Assembly: GCF_025094135.1 (NCBI RefSeq)
Contig: NW_026252460.1
Span: forward strand, 1 to 64,000
Direction of reading: 5' to 3'
DNA: 64,000 nucleotides
Source: Mucor mucedo
Taxonomy: Eukaryota; Mucoromycota; Mucoromycetes; Mucorales; Mucoraceae
Both the position numbers and the translations under genes were made by a program. The notes beneath the pieces are model-generated. The model was not told the DNA's origin. It did not search any database and saw nothing but the letters and a program-made list of their open reading frames with translations. This document shows positions 1 through 11,025 of the stretch, one piece after another (positions within the stretch are counted from its first letter, which is position 1; each line of letters opens with the position of its first letter).

Positions 1-320
1 CGATGGCATATGCGTCGGATAGAGGATTTCTTGATACAGCAGCGAGAGCGAATGGAACCTCCTATAATTCCGAGAATATTGGTATGATGATGTCCTTGGA
101 TCATAGTATGTGGTTCCATAAACCTGCAAGAGTGGATGATTGGCTATTATTTGATATGGAGGGCCCTCGATCCCGCAATGGTCGAGGATTGGTGTTTGGT
201 AAAATATATAACAGGGATGGATGTTTAGTTGCTTCAGCTGCACAAGAAGGGATTATTCGATTAAGTCAAGTTGGACAAGAAAGGATGATGGCTAGACCCG
301 AAGTGGAAAGTAAGCTGTAA
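1..320 (+). CDS. Acyl-CoA thioesterase II (TesB-like), C-terminal part, peroxisomal
   Basis: Only the last ~106 codons lie in the window; the gene starts upstream of base 1 and the Met at position 3 is probably internal. The fragment matches the second hotdog domain of TesB/ACOT8-type thioesterases, which hydrolyse acyl-CoA to free acid plus CoA. Visible family signatures are SLDHSMWFH (with the conserved Asp), a DWLLFD strand, RGLVFGKIYNRDG, and ASAAQEG with the conserved Gln. The protein ends in ...ESKL, a canonical C-terminal peroxisomal targeting signal (SKL), so it should act in peroxisomal fatty-acid beta-oxidation. The stop codon is at 318-320, and the facing RasGEF gene ends about 175 bp downstream in the opposite orientation. 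Family assignment is firm; the substrate range cannot be read from this fragment. Confidence 0.88.
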   Translation, partial: MAYASDRGFLDTAARANGTSYNSENIGMMMSLDHSMWFHKPARVDDWLLFDMEGPRSRNGRGLVFGKIYNRDGCLVASAAQEGIIRLSQVGQERMMARPEVESKL

Positions 321-495
321 TATGAAGGGAAAAACAATAGAATAATGTACAACAGACTCCTTTTTTTTTCGCTGGTAGAATAATAAAAACGTGAAAAAAA
401 AATGATTTTATTTGACCGAGAATAAGTTAAAAGGTGTCCTCCTATTGTTTAAAGAAGTAAAGGAGGAAGGTGAACATGCCCCCTTTTTATAAGAT

Positions 496-3400
496 TTATT
501 GATCCCAATTAAAACTGGATATTTCACTTAACGGAGTGGATGAATCATCTAAAGGATGGGTGGTCATTAATTTTCGGATTGGAAAAGGATGATGAGTGTC
601 AGTGGAAGAAGAAGGAGAAGGTTGAACCAATGATGCGGACGATCCTTTTCTTTGGATTGCAGCCGATGTTAACAGTGATGGATCACTATTAAAATTTAAT
701 AACGGATTTCGATTTGTTACTGTCCCTCCTCCTGATCCTTTCCAAAAATCTTTACGGAATATTGTGGATAATGAACTTTGGGATCCTTCTCGCTGCATAC
801 GATGTGTGGAATCATTGTATGGTTTCAGGGACTGACTCTTGATCATGGCAGCGTTATTTAGTTCTTCAAACGAAAAGTGGCGTGGCGATCGTTGCATGGT
901 TCCAAATGAGTCATTGGATTTCAAATAGCCTCCATCTGTACTTTTTCTGTTAAATAACCAAAATCCTGTACTAGTGGAGGATTTTCGTTCCATTTCGTCT
1001 TGCTCAAGTTCATCCTCTAGACTAATTGGTCGACTGTTAGAGCTACTGCTTGTTAAACTACCTGAACTACTTCGGGTGGTGGTTGTTAAGCTCACGGAGG
1101 ATGTGATGGGTGGAGTTGCCGAAGCAGGTCCATTGGCAAGTGATTCAGTCACCGAATAACTTCTTGCTGTCTTTGTTGGCTCTCTTACCAAACTTAATTC
1201 ATCCACCGTCTTTTCACTTACCCAAGATCTGGTCAACTATTATAGTAATAATAAAACAGGGTGCTTAGTATAAAGAACACAAACAAACAAAAAAAAAGAG
1301 AAGCGCTTACCAGATACTGGGTCACAAGACATTGCTGCATTTCGATACTAAGTTCACCACCCGTCTCATCATCATGTTGATTTGCAAAGTAAGCTGGAGT
1401 CTTTTTGATTGCAGAAGAACGTGTGAGGGCATGTGATAGCTTGCGTTTTCGGTTTTTATTGAGATCCTTGATACAGACAGCAGTGAGATGAGGGGAATAA
1501 GGAGGACTTCTTTGAAGGTTTTTGAATAATTTGAGTAATTCGGAAACTCGAACATCTTGTTGCATCTCATGTATATCCGTACTTGCAACCTTACTGGAAG
1601 CTGTTGTTGTCCACTGCGAGTTGTGTCTGTTATTGTTTTGTTTTTTGGAGAGTGCAGCAACGAGATAGGTCATATCGTGAATAAATATACCCAAAAAGGG
1701 TACAGTGGGCTCACTAAAAGAGTTTTTCCGGGTACTACTTTTTCGGGCATTATTAGCGGAGGCGGATGTGGTATTGCTGTTTGTGGTGGTGGCGGTGGTG
1801 GTAGTAGGTATGCTTTGTGTGCTGACTTCCTCTTCTTCGTCTTGTGATAAACCCAAACGAGTTCTGTATTTACCGTAATTCGATGCTTCTGACATAAGTT
1901 CACTTAAATCTTCCAATAAATTCATACTCTTTTTGGGAATAAATGACCAGGATTTTTTCAGTCTTTGGATGGGTGGTGTGCCTAATGCTGAAATGACAGC
2001 TTTTAAGGTTTGATAGTTTTTGAGCTCGTGACATTTTCCTGCTACTTTAATCCAATGATTGATATGTTGTGCACGACCCGATGCATCTTGCTGCAATAGA
2101 ATGGCATGTTCTATCAAGCGAGTGAGATAATTAAAGAAATCGGTGGATGCCACAATCGAAGGATGCGGTGTTTTTGGAGAATGAGACAGGATAGCGTCCA
2201 TTGGTATATTTCGAAAGATGATGGAATCAATCAACGTAAGTTGATAGGCAATGAGAACAGGCTGAAATTGAAGGATGGTAGGCACAGTGGTGGCAGACAT
2301 GTGTATATTACGCACCCGATTCAGTGTAGATTGGATGCTATTATACTCTTCATCTGTCTTTTTAAGATCATCTAATTTCTTTTGGAGGGATTGGTATATG
2401 GTGACAAGGGGTGCTTGGGGTATGAAGGGTAAATAACTGCTGTTTGCTGTAACTGATTGTAAGCTGTTATCACTGTTACTTGTTTGAGCAGGGACAAGAA
2501 TGTGAGGGTCAATGGTACCGTTGGTTAACAAGAAGATATCATCGGCGTCAGGAGCAGCTTGTGCAGCCATAGATCCAGGTAGCGATAGAAATGATTTGAC
2601 GGCATTTAATGGGTTGGAGACAGATGGAGAAGAAGGTGCTGAGCAGGATATATTGGAGGTGGAAGATCTACGAGGTAGTTTATTACGTTTTGTGATGATC
2701 CTTAAAGATCCTTGGGGTACTATAAGTGGTATTATTATTATTATTGTTGTTGTTGTAAACACAAATAAAAAAAGTTACGTTACCCTTTTTATTATTTACA
2801 TTTTTCTTTACAACATACTCTTCTTCGTCAGAAGAATAATCTATATTACATTGCTTTACAAAGTCTGATCTCGTTCTTATCATGGAAGGGGGATCCAAAA
2901 AGGTTTTTAAGGGTCGAGTAGGTAAGGGTGGTGGTAATGATAAAGCCACGGGTTTGGGTGGCACTGTGGGGGGTATTTTGTTGGAGGAAATACTTTTGGC
3001 CTGTCTGAGACACGTATGGGCCAAGATAAATACGGACGATAAATCATTATTTTCCACGCCTGTTTTAAAGAATTAATCTGTCAGTAATAAAGAATTTATG
3101 TGTGTATGTGTGTGTGTATTCACTTGCGTTGGTCTATAAATTCCAGTTGTTGAAATTCTTTGATGGCTGTTAACAATGCTTCGATATATAATTCAAAGGA
3201 AATCTATAACAAGAAGAAAAAAATACAATTATCAGACATCTTTTCCTCCTTTTAAAGACCCCTTCTTATGATTTCACCCCCCATAATAACCCCTCTTTTC
3301 TCTTTTCACGTTTTTATTATACCTTGAAAAGACCATTACTGTAACCTTTGGAAGCTTCATGCATCAAGTTTTGCATATTGATTTCAGTTGATGACAACAT
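496..3400 (-). CDS. Ras guanine-nucleotide exchange factor (RasGEF/CDC25 domain) with MIT-like N-terminus
   Basis: Five exons on the minus strand: 3400-3323, 3203-3128, 3059-2784, 2719-1311, 1236-496. They join in frame to about 859 aa. The N-terminus (helical, EASKGYSNGLFK...SFELYIEALLTAIKE...) resembles an MIT-type three-helix bundle and is followed by proline-rich PPKP and PPPLPTRP stretches that could bind SH3 domains. The catalytic RasGEF domain spans roughly residues 290-550 (IAYQLTLIDSIIFRNIP, then INHWIKVAGKCHELKNYQT, then a GIFIHDMTYL block) and is interrupted by a Ser/Thr/Asn-rich insert near 437-479. The tail is Ser-rich and low in complexity. The family role is to load GTP onto Ras. 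The second intron uses a GC donor; without it the frame breaks. The gene is divergent from the RasGAP gene. The start ATG is the first in-frame Met before the MIT-like region; the target GTPase is not visible. Confidence 0.85.
3060..3127 (-). other. GC-AG intron in the RasGEF gene
   Basis: The donor reads C|GCAAGT and the acceptor ...AAACAG|GC. A GT donor two bases later (AA|GTGAAT) leads straight to a stop. The GC donor gives Asp-Gln-Arg-Val-Glu in frame and keeps the MIT-like helix open. GCAAGT is the usual consensus of natural GC-AG introns. Confidence 0.75.
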
Positions 3401-3926
3401 TAGGATTTTTTTTTGTATATATTTATTTTCGTGCGTGGTGTGGAAAATTTCTTTCTCTCTTTTTATAGCATGAAATAAATAGGCGTCTTTTTAAACAGGT
3501 AAATTTTCAGGGCACAGCCTTTTTTTAATATGAGAGAAAGAAAAGAGAAAGAAAATATATATCAAAGTACAAGAAGAGAAGTGAATTAATAAAAAAAAAA
3601 AAAGAGAGAGATAGGAAAAAGGAGAAATTGATAGTTTAGTTGTTAATGGAATTGTTGTTATATATAAACAATTACATTGGCGCCAGTAGGTGTATTCGGG
3701 GGGGGGGTGAGCTGACTTTTTGGGGGGGGGGAGGAGGAGAGTGGTTTTCCCTTTGGATTTTCATTTAAGGGGTAAAAAGTAATAATGAGGATTAACCTTT
3801 CTGTAGGCATCTCCATCAAGGTCAGCCGCCCCCTCCCTCCCTCTTCTGTCCAACTCCTTACATGTATAAATATATATATATTGTTCTCCTGTTTTCTTTT
3901 TCTTCTTTCTTTATAAACAATTCAAA
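3401..3926. promoter_or_regulatory. Divergent promoter shared by the RasGEF and RasGAP genes
   Basis: These 526 bp separate the two start codons and must carry both promoters. A TATAAATA element lies at 3865-3872, about 55 bp before the RasGAP ATG. A TATATATAAAC-like element lies near 3659-3668, and G-runs and pyrimidine-rich tracts occur between 3700 and 3850. No open frame of note is present. Shared regulation is inferred from geometry only. Confidence 0.6.
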
Positions 3927-6900
3927 ATGGATCAATCGCGCTCAAGTAGCGTACCCTTAATCCATATTGATGACGACGATGATTCCAGTGCAAGATTAAC
4001 AAGATCTTCCTTTAGTTTATCTTCTATTCAACAGCCTTGGCACAGCACAACAGAGCAAATTCCATTACAGCAAAGTGAAGAAGAGGAAGAAGAAGAGGAG
4101 GAGGACGATAGCAGCTGTAGTAGCAGTGATGACGAAACAAGTATTGCAATTCCTGGTAGAAAGACAATCATATCCAATCAAGTCAACAATCTATTACATC
4201 CAGATATACCCATGTTGGATCTATCCTCTGATATTCTGTATGAAGACATCTGGATTGATTCACCTGTATTTCATGAATATTTACAATCATTGGAGACTTG
4301 GTTATACCATTATTTGACCTGGCTAGAGAAAATAGAACAGTGCAGACAATTAGAAATAGCTTACAGCAAATCCATCGCATTATTATATGACCAGACAAAA
4401 TTAATGTTAAACGAACCATTCTATACCGCAGAAGAGTGCAATAATTTAAACTGGCCTGGCGATACCAAATCCATTGACGAAGAAGTATGGGACAATCAAG
4501 ACATTCGATCCATTCTACGCAAGTATTATTCATAAACACTCACACACGCACTGTTATTCATCTCTTCCCATTATAGCCTACTTGCGGGATCATGGCTCAA
4601 AAATAAAGGAAACTTTGACGGTACTTATATCATTCCTCCTTCTCATGACTTATCTATATACTAAACTTCCCCTCCTCAATTATGTTTAGCACTTTGAGAG
4701 TAATGTGGCCCAATGCCGAGTGAAACATATTCAATTGTCTAATAACTATTGTGGCGCTCAAAAAATGAAGTCCTCACAAGCTAACAACAAGACATTGGAT
4801 GTAACCCCCCCCCCCTCCCCCTAAAGATGATTTCATGACTACTAAAAAAAATTTATATTTACAGGAAATCAGTACATCATTATATATAGCCAAAAGATCA
4901 TTATGCAAAGTCTTGTTAGAGTATATTTATGCATTAAATAATCTGATTAGGTCCACACGAACTTTGGTTAATGAAAAGGTAAATTGTTTGCATCTTTATA
5001 TTAACTTTTTTTAACCAGCATTATATACTAGTTGAGCCCACTGTTTGAAGGCCTTCAGTCCGATAAGCATCGAAATCTGAGGACACTAGAAGAGTTGGTC
5101 TTGATTTCGACTGATTTCATCTATGATATTAATTCTAAAAAGCCCACGAGTACAGCTAGCAGTGCCAGCAGTAGTCACAGTAGTAATGAAGATCGTTCTA
5201 CTTCACCATTTCCACGTTCTTCCTTTGAAGATTACCATGAAGTAAAATGATTGAAATATGAACCACATTTTAAAAAAAACTCTCTCTTTATATATATTTA
5301 TTAATCCTCCTCCTCTCTATGTAGTTAAATAATGAAAGATTGTCTTATTACATTCAGGAAAAATTGGCTTCGTATTACAGTTGTCTTAAAAATTCCTTGA
5401 AACCGCCCAATGAAAACTTCATGATTCGATCTAGACCTTCTTCACCTACTTCCTTGATACCATTTACCTTTTTAAATAAACCAAGAGTTGTCGTAAGTTT
5501 TTTTCATCATAGCATACATTAGAATCCCACTTATTAAAAGGAAAAGGAATGCTTGTTATTTTTTGTAGCAAAGGTACAATAGCTTAGATTCTTTACTGTC
5601 AACAACAAACCCCCTTTCTTTGACTGGATCTCAAATTTCTGCAAAGGGCTACTTGCTTGCGAAAAAAAAGCCAGCGGGTGTTAATAGTAATTGTACCAAT
5701 GGTATCAATGGTAACAAGGATGCCATTAACCACAATGGAGGAAAATGGGAGAGGTATGTTTTTTTTGTCACCGCAAGACATGATGATTTAAAAAAGTAAA
5801 ACGTCATGATAGGTACTATTACTATATTTCCAAGGAGGATGGTCATTTGAAACAATACAAGGATCCAACCGTATGTTATCTCTATTACATGGAATCTAAC
5901 CTCCCCCACTGATTTTTTTTTATGTATAATCATTTTAGACAACTGTAATTGCATGTAACTTGAAGAATGCAACGGTTCATGCATCTGAGACCGATAAACG
6001 CGATTTTGTTATCCAAATAGCACCCGCAGAATCCAGTAACATGTGAGTTATCAACCATATGTTTATTAAAAAAAAATGTATTTACCTTTTCTTCTTCTTT
6101 TTTGTAGAATAAGCTTACAAACAGAAACCGCCATTGATTTCTCCAACTGGTTACAAGCGTTGAGTTCTTGGAACCCACAAAAGCAAACGGGGACATCACT
6201 TCACACGACAACAACAGCGGGTGGTGTGAATACCAACCACAGTAGTAAAAAGTCTACCTTACCTACCACTCGAAAAAGTGCTGTAAGTTTTATAACTTCT
6301 AAAAAAAATGATCTCACAGTAACCATTGGACATCAGATTCCTCATCCTCGGTATTCAGGAACACATAGTAGCAACCGATCATTTCTTACCAAAAAATCGA
6401 GTTTTGGAGGCGGCAGTGGCGGAGGTAACGGTGGTGGTAATACGATCACGGTGGATCATCAACATAAAAAGATGATGGAAACCTCATTAAATCATATCAA
6501 CGTACCCGTAAGTTAGATCTATATGTATATATAAAACAAATAGCTGATTACTTTTTCTAAAATACGATAGAATGTAAGAACAAGCCCAACAAACTTTATA
6601 AACAACGGAGAAAATGATAATGGAGATTTATTGTTTGGACATCCTGTGCCTGTAGCAGATTGTCCCATTAATTGCTGCGGTACGTCAGGTGGTATTTATA
6701 ACCATTCCAAGGTGCAAATGTCTGGATTATTTCGTATACATAGTAAGTCTTCCCCCCAAAAGAGGAGTAGCCCAAGTGTGCAGTGTCACTCATTTTATAA
6801 ATATAGAATTATGTATCAACAAAGTAAGCTGCACTTCACATCATACAGGTACATTATGCGTGCTTCATGTGTCATTATTTGAAAACGGAGTACTTCATTT

Positions 6901-6960
6901 GCAAACAGAAAAAGTAAGAGAAAGAATGATGGGAGGAGGTAATCCATTTGACTAATTTTA

Positions 6961-6994
<34 letters not shown>

Positions 6995-9358
6995 AGGAGG
7001 ATAATTCGTTCTTCCATTTACCGATTCAACTATCCACGTTAATGCCACAGGACGTGTACCCATTCTCCGACTCGATTGATCATATGCGATACTGTATTGT
7101 GATTCGACCTCAACCGAACCAGACGTATCATTTGATGACATGCAGTAAGATTCAACGGGATGCATGGCTTGTACGTCTGAAACGGTGTTGTCAACAGCAA
7201 CCATATCCTTTGCGAACCATCTATAGTTTGACGGTTCGTATAGCGGAAGGACGTAAATTCCAAGTGAGCCATAAGGATTCAATCCATAGCGAGCTTTACT
7301 GTGATGTTGTGATTGATAACGAGATTCGTGGATTGACGGGATCCCTAAAGAAGACGTCCACGCTATTTTGGCGCGAGGAGTTTATGTTTAGCGATATCAG
7401 CAAGATGCGACATGGAGTGACAATCACGATGTATTCGAGAAGTAGTAAGAATGATCGAGAGACGGTGTATGGTACAGTGTTTTTACCCGTCAGCCAAATT
7501 GAGACGACGACGACGTTGGGCGAAGAATGGTACGAAGTGCGAAAGGAAAGTCGAAATCGAGCGTTTGCATCATTGACGAGTTTGGGATCCGGGAGTGGAT
7601 CGTTGGGACAATTGCGAGTAGGACTGTTGTTAGAGGAGCATCAGGTGTTTTCTTTGGAAATGTATCAACCATTGATGGATGTACTGACGGAATTTCGACA
7701 TGATATTATTTATGATATGGCAAGAAAAACATCGGATGTCCAAGGACTGGCGAGAAACTTGTTGAGGATTTATGAAGGCATGGGTTTGACATTGACTTGG
7801 ATAAAATCATTGATTGATTATGAAGTATCTTCCTTGAGCTCAGGTAATCTTTTTTTCTTAGTCATTCAAATTTATTTATTGATTAAACTTTTTGCTTTTA
7901 TTTTAGACGATGTAAACATTCTTTTTAGGTAACCATGATACCCCTTTTAGAAAAAAAAAAAGAAAAGGAAATTAACATGTGTGTTTGTAGAGGAAATTCA
8001 TTTTTCACCAAAGTCATTGATAATTATATGAAAATGAGTGGAAAGGAATTCTTGGAAGAGGCACTTCAATTCACGATTCAAAAGATTTGTAAATTTAGTA
8101 TTCATATTGAGGTAATTTAATTTCATTTATATTTTGCCAAGGGTTATATTTTTTTATTCATTTCGTAACCAAAATTAGGTTGAATCATCTCGGTTATCGA
8201 ATAGTACAACAGAGAACACACTTGCCAATTGTTCGGAACTGTTCAATTATGTACGATCTATTTGGGGAGGAATTAAAAGAGCGAAAAACAAATGTCCAAT
8301 GTAAAGTTTTGAATAGAATGCTTTTCCCTAAAACATAAAAAAATTCATGTATTATTTATAGAGAACTCCGTCGTATTTTTGGACATTTACAGTCAGCCAT
8401 TGTCAAAAAATTTGATTTGGGTAAAGAAACACTCGACCGACATCATCAAGTAGCTCGGTATACTTGTGTTAGGTATGCATGGCACTAAATGTAAAAAAAA
8501 AAAAGAAAAAAAAACATGTTTGTAACTTTTATTTTGGTAGTGGATTCATATTTCTGAGATGGATTTGCCCCGCTATTATATCCCCTAAACAATTTGGGCT
8601 TGTTCAAGGTGAGATAAATTAAAGGGACTCGGTGCGACTGATGAAACTGATATCCAAACTAGATCATCCGGATACAAAGACATGTCGTACATTAACTTTA
8701 ATCGCCAAATGTTTAATGACATTAGCAAGCCATAGTACAATTGAGCAAAATGCAAAAGAACCCTGGATGGTTCGCCTAAATGAATTTGTTCAGGTACAAC
8801 AAAAGAGCACGTTTTTTTCTTCTCAGTTTTAAAAAAAAATGAGTCCTAATATTTCATTTTAAATTGTAGAACAATACACACCATTTCATGAACTTTATTA
8901 ATTTCGTATCTGTAAGTTATTTTTTTTTTTTTTCAAAAAAAAAAAAAGAACGGGTACATTAACCCATTAAATAGGTAGATGATGATAAACTAGATCCGGA
9001 TTGTATCAATAAGAACAGTGGGATTTTACTACTTCGACATAAACAAGAGGAAGTCATTGCGCCTTATTTTATAGACCTGGCGCTCGAGCTATCCCAATTT
9101 ACAACTTGGTGTTCACAAGAATCTAATGTAATTAATATTATCACACGTACCTGTAAATCCATTGTGGGACTCCAACGTAGAGGCATAAAGGACGCCATGA
9201 TGATCAACACGGACGCTATCTTACAGCAACAACAAGCCGCTAATAATCGTCGAAAGACTCGTCCACAGCCTTGGTCCTATGGTAATGATTATATTGGGAA
9301 AGAAGCAGAAGTAGCGAACACAAGAATCATTGTACGATCTTCATCTTTGGGAGAATAA
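3927..9358 (+). CDS. Ras GTPase-activating protein with PH, C2 and RasGAP domains
   Basis: A 21-exon model joins in frame to about 1356 aa: 3927-4518, 4577-4620, 4690-4800, 4865-4978, 5032-5241, 5325-5492, 5569-5753, 5813-5870, 5939-6042, 6108-6507, 6571-6742, 6849-6913, 6997-7843, 7907-7928, 7991-8111, 8179-8300, 8362-8472, 8541-8608, 8663-8793, 8870-8911, 8975-9358. An acidic Ser-rich N-terminus and a helical region are followed by a PH domain (~437-552, GYLLAKKK to FSNWLQAL), a second PH-like stretch (~700-810), a C2 domain (~812-926, YSLTVRIAEGRKF, LFWREEFMF) and a RasGAP domain (~975-1250). The arginine finger is in NILFRGNSFF (Arg ~1031), and the structural FLR motif is GFIFLRWICPA. DHPDTKT...LTLIAKCL is also typical. 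It should stimulate GTP hydrolysis by Ras, opposing its divergent neighbour. The first intron uses a GC donor, exon 14 is only 22 nt, and intron 12 carries an A31 run. Confidence 0.88.
4519..4576 (+). other. GC-AG intron in the RasGAP gene
   Basis: The exon ends ATT CTA C and the intron starts GCAAGT; the acceptor is CATTATAG. The GT donor two bases downstream would put the next exon in a frame that does not join exon 3. The GC donor gives ...SILPYLRDHGSK in frame. The donor hexamer is the same as in the divergent RasGEF gene. Confidence 0.75.
6962..6992 (+). repeat. A31 homopolymer directly before a splice acceptor
   Basis: An uninterrupted run of 31 A lies immediately before TTAG, where a pyrimidine tract would be usual, in intron 12 of the RasGAP gene. 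Confidence 0.9.
7907..7928 (+). other. 22-nt microexon ending inside the RasGAP arginine-finger codon
   Basis: The microexon lies between a TTTTAG acceptor and a GTAACC donor. With one base from the previous exon and one from the next it encodes DDVNILFR. The Arg codon is split AG|A across the following intron. The flanking exons do not join directly in a frame that keeps the LFR-GNS signature, so the microexon is needed for a functional domain. Confidence 0.8.
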
Positions 9359-9464
9359 ATAAATAAAAATAAAAATAAAAAAATGCCCTAAAAAAGCATT
9401 TTCTGTACCTCCTATTTATGAGTGTTACTTTAAAAAAAAAGTTTATTATTATATTGGAGAAGGT

Positions 9465-11025
9465 CTAATAAGCATGCGTGTGGTGATTATGAGTAGGACT
9501 TTCAGGCTCATTATAATAACGAGCTTGATCCCCATCAATACGAGCAATAGCTGGAATAGGACCAGAAACAGCAATGCCATAACTTTGAACACTGGATCGT
9601 GTACTATCCTTGGATCGAACAGAAAGGGATCGTGAAGCATTACTAGCAGCACGTCGAATACTTCCCAACACATTGAAGGATGCTCTTCCGTTACTAGAAG
9701 CAGAAGAGTTACTGCGTTTGGGTAGTTTAGCTACAGCACCTGCCACGACGGCCATAAACGACTGTGTGCGCCAACGCGTGTTGACTTCACTGGTTTGATT
9801 CATGTCCTCCACATCTTGATCATGATGGGTCTTTTCACGACGCTTGTAAATGAACATGCCTGCTAAACCAGCAGCAGCAATACAACCTACAACAGCACCG
9901 ACAGAAACTCCAATGACTTTGCTTTGAGGTGTGTTTTCGGTGGTTTGAGTACTATCGACACTTTGTGAATTCACTTGGTTATCAGTGGGTGTAGAGACAA
10001 CAGGGACGGGAACAGCAACGGGTACAACGGTAGGAGCAGACTCTTCTGTTGTTTGAGGAGTAGAAGTATCTTCTTCATCATTGTTGTTGTTGTCAGTGGC
10101 ACTACCTTCATCAGAGGAGGAGTCGTTACTAACGTCACGATTCTCATCAGCTGGTGTTGCTACTGCTGCTGGTACGACTGCTGCTACTGTAGTTGTAGGT
10201 GGAGCAGCTAAGGCTATTTCGGTAGTTGATGTGACACTAGCTTTATGAGTTTGAGTAGGCTTCACAGTAGTACTTTTTTTAGTGGTCTTTTTAGTGGTAG
10301 TAGTCGTCTTTTTGGTAGTAGACTTCTTGGTGGTCTTTTTAGTAGTAGTAGATTTCTTGGTGGTAGTCTTCTTCTTGGTAGTAGTAGTTGTTTTTTTAGT
10401 CTTTTTGTGGCCGTGCTTTTTGGTAGCGGTAGTGGTGGTAGTGTGCTTTTTGGTGTGCTTCTTTGACGCTTGAGCATTGATAGACTTATGACCAGAACGA
10501 GTCTTTGTGACGGTTGTAGACTTTTTCTTTTTGGAATGCGTATCATCGTGTCTGATAGGAGAGTGTTGAGTTACTTGTGCATTGGGTGTTTTGCAAACAT
10601 ATACAGTTTTGGTATGTGGTGATTTCGTACTTGTGGTAAACTTGGTATGATGCAACGAAGCTAAGCAATTGTTGATGGTGGTTGTGTGTCTAGCAGTAGT
10701 GGTGGTGGTTGTAGCGGTGGCGGTACTATTATGCGTTTGACTCAAGGTCGTTGTTGTTGTGGTGGTGGTGCTGGTTGATTTTACAGTGTTTTTCTCATCT
10801 AAAAGAGAATGGATCAGGGTTATGTCAATTTATTTGCATAAGAAGTAACTTACTTTCTGCTTCAGCATTGACTATAGGATTTTCGAATAATATTAAAAAA
10901 AAAGATGTTAGTTTGGATCAATAGGAGTAGATTGATTTGTGAAAATAAATTTAGGTACCTAATGAAATGATAAAAGTCGATAGGATGAAGAAGAGGAGAG
11001 AAAATTGCCACTTGGTCCCTCTCAT
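9465..11025 (-). CDS. Secreted-entry single-pass membrane protein with Lys/Thr-rich ectodomain (sensor-like)
   Basis: Three exons, 11025-10959, 10871-10854 (18 nt) and 10798-9465, join to about 472 aa. The first exon encodes a signal peptide (MRGTKWQ followed by a Leu/Phe/Ile core), with likely cleavage near VNAEA. The ectodomain is Thr/Ser-rich, contains few Cys, and has a striking Lys/Thr repeat block (~118-208, runs such as TTTKKTTKKSTT). An acidic Asn/Asp/Glu-Ser stretch and a Pro/Val/Thr linker follow. A single transmembrane helix sits at ~323-346 (VIGVSVGAVVGC...), followed by KRRE as stop-transfer and a ~125-residue Ser-rich cytoplasmic tail. The topology matches fungal cell-wall stress sensors of the Wsc/Mid2 kind, but I see no WSC domain and no clear homology, so the function is unknown. 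Convergent with the RasGAP gene, 106 bp apart. Confidence 0.75.
10246..10530 (-). repeat. Lys-Thr low-complexity coding repeat
   Basis: Irregular tandem ACC/ACT and AAG/AAA codons encode blocks of TTT, KK and KST. On the plus strand it shows as gtggt/ctttt alternation. It lies in the ectodomain of the surface protein and is a likely site of length variation. Confidence 0.8.

Noticed and set aside
8609..8640. A 16-nt intron ending at AAAG before GGACTCGG in RasGAP
   Set aside because: It is far too short to splice. The 54-nt intron to 8662 restores the family LVQ-DHPDTKT block in frame.
10262..10546. Leu/Lys-rich frames over the surface-protein gene
   Set aside because: They are shadows of the Lys/Thr repeat.
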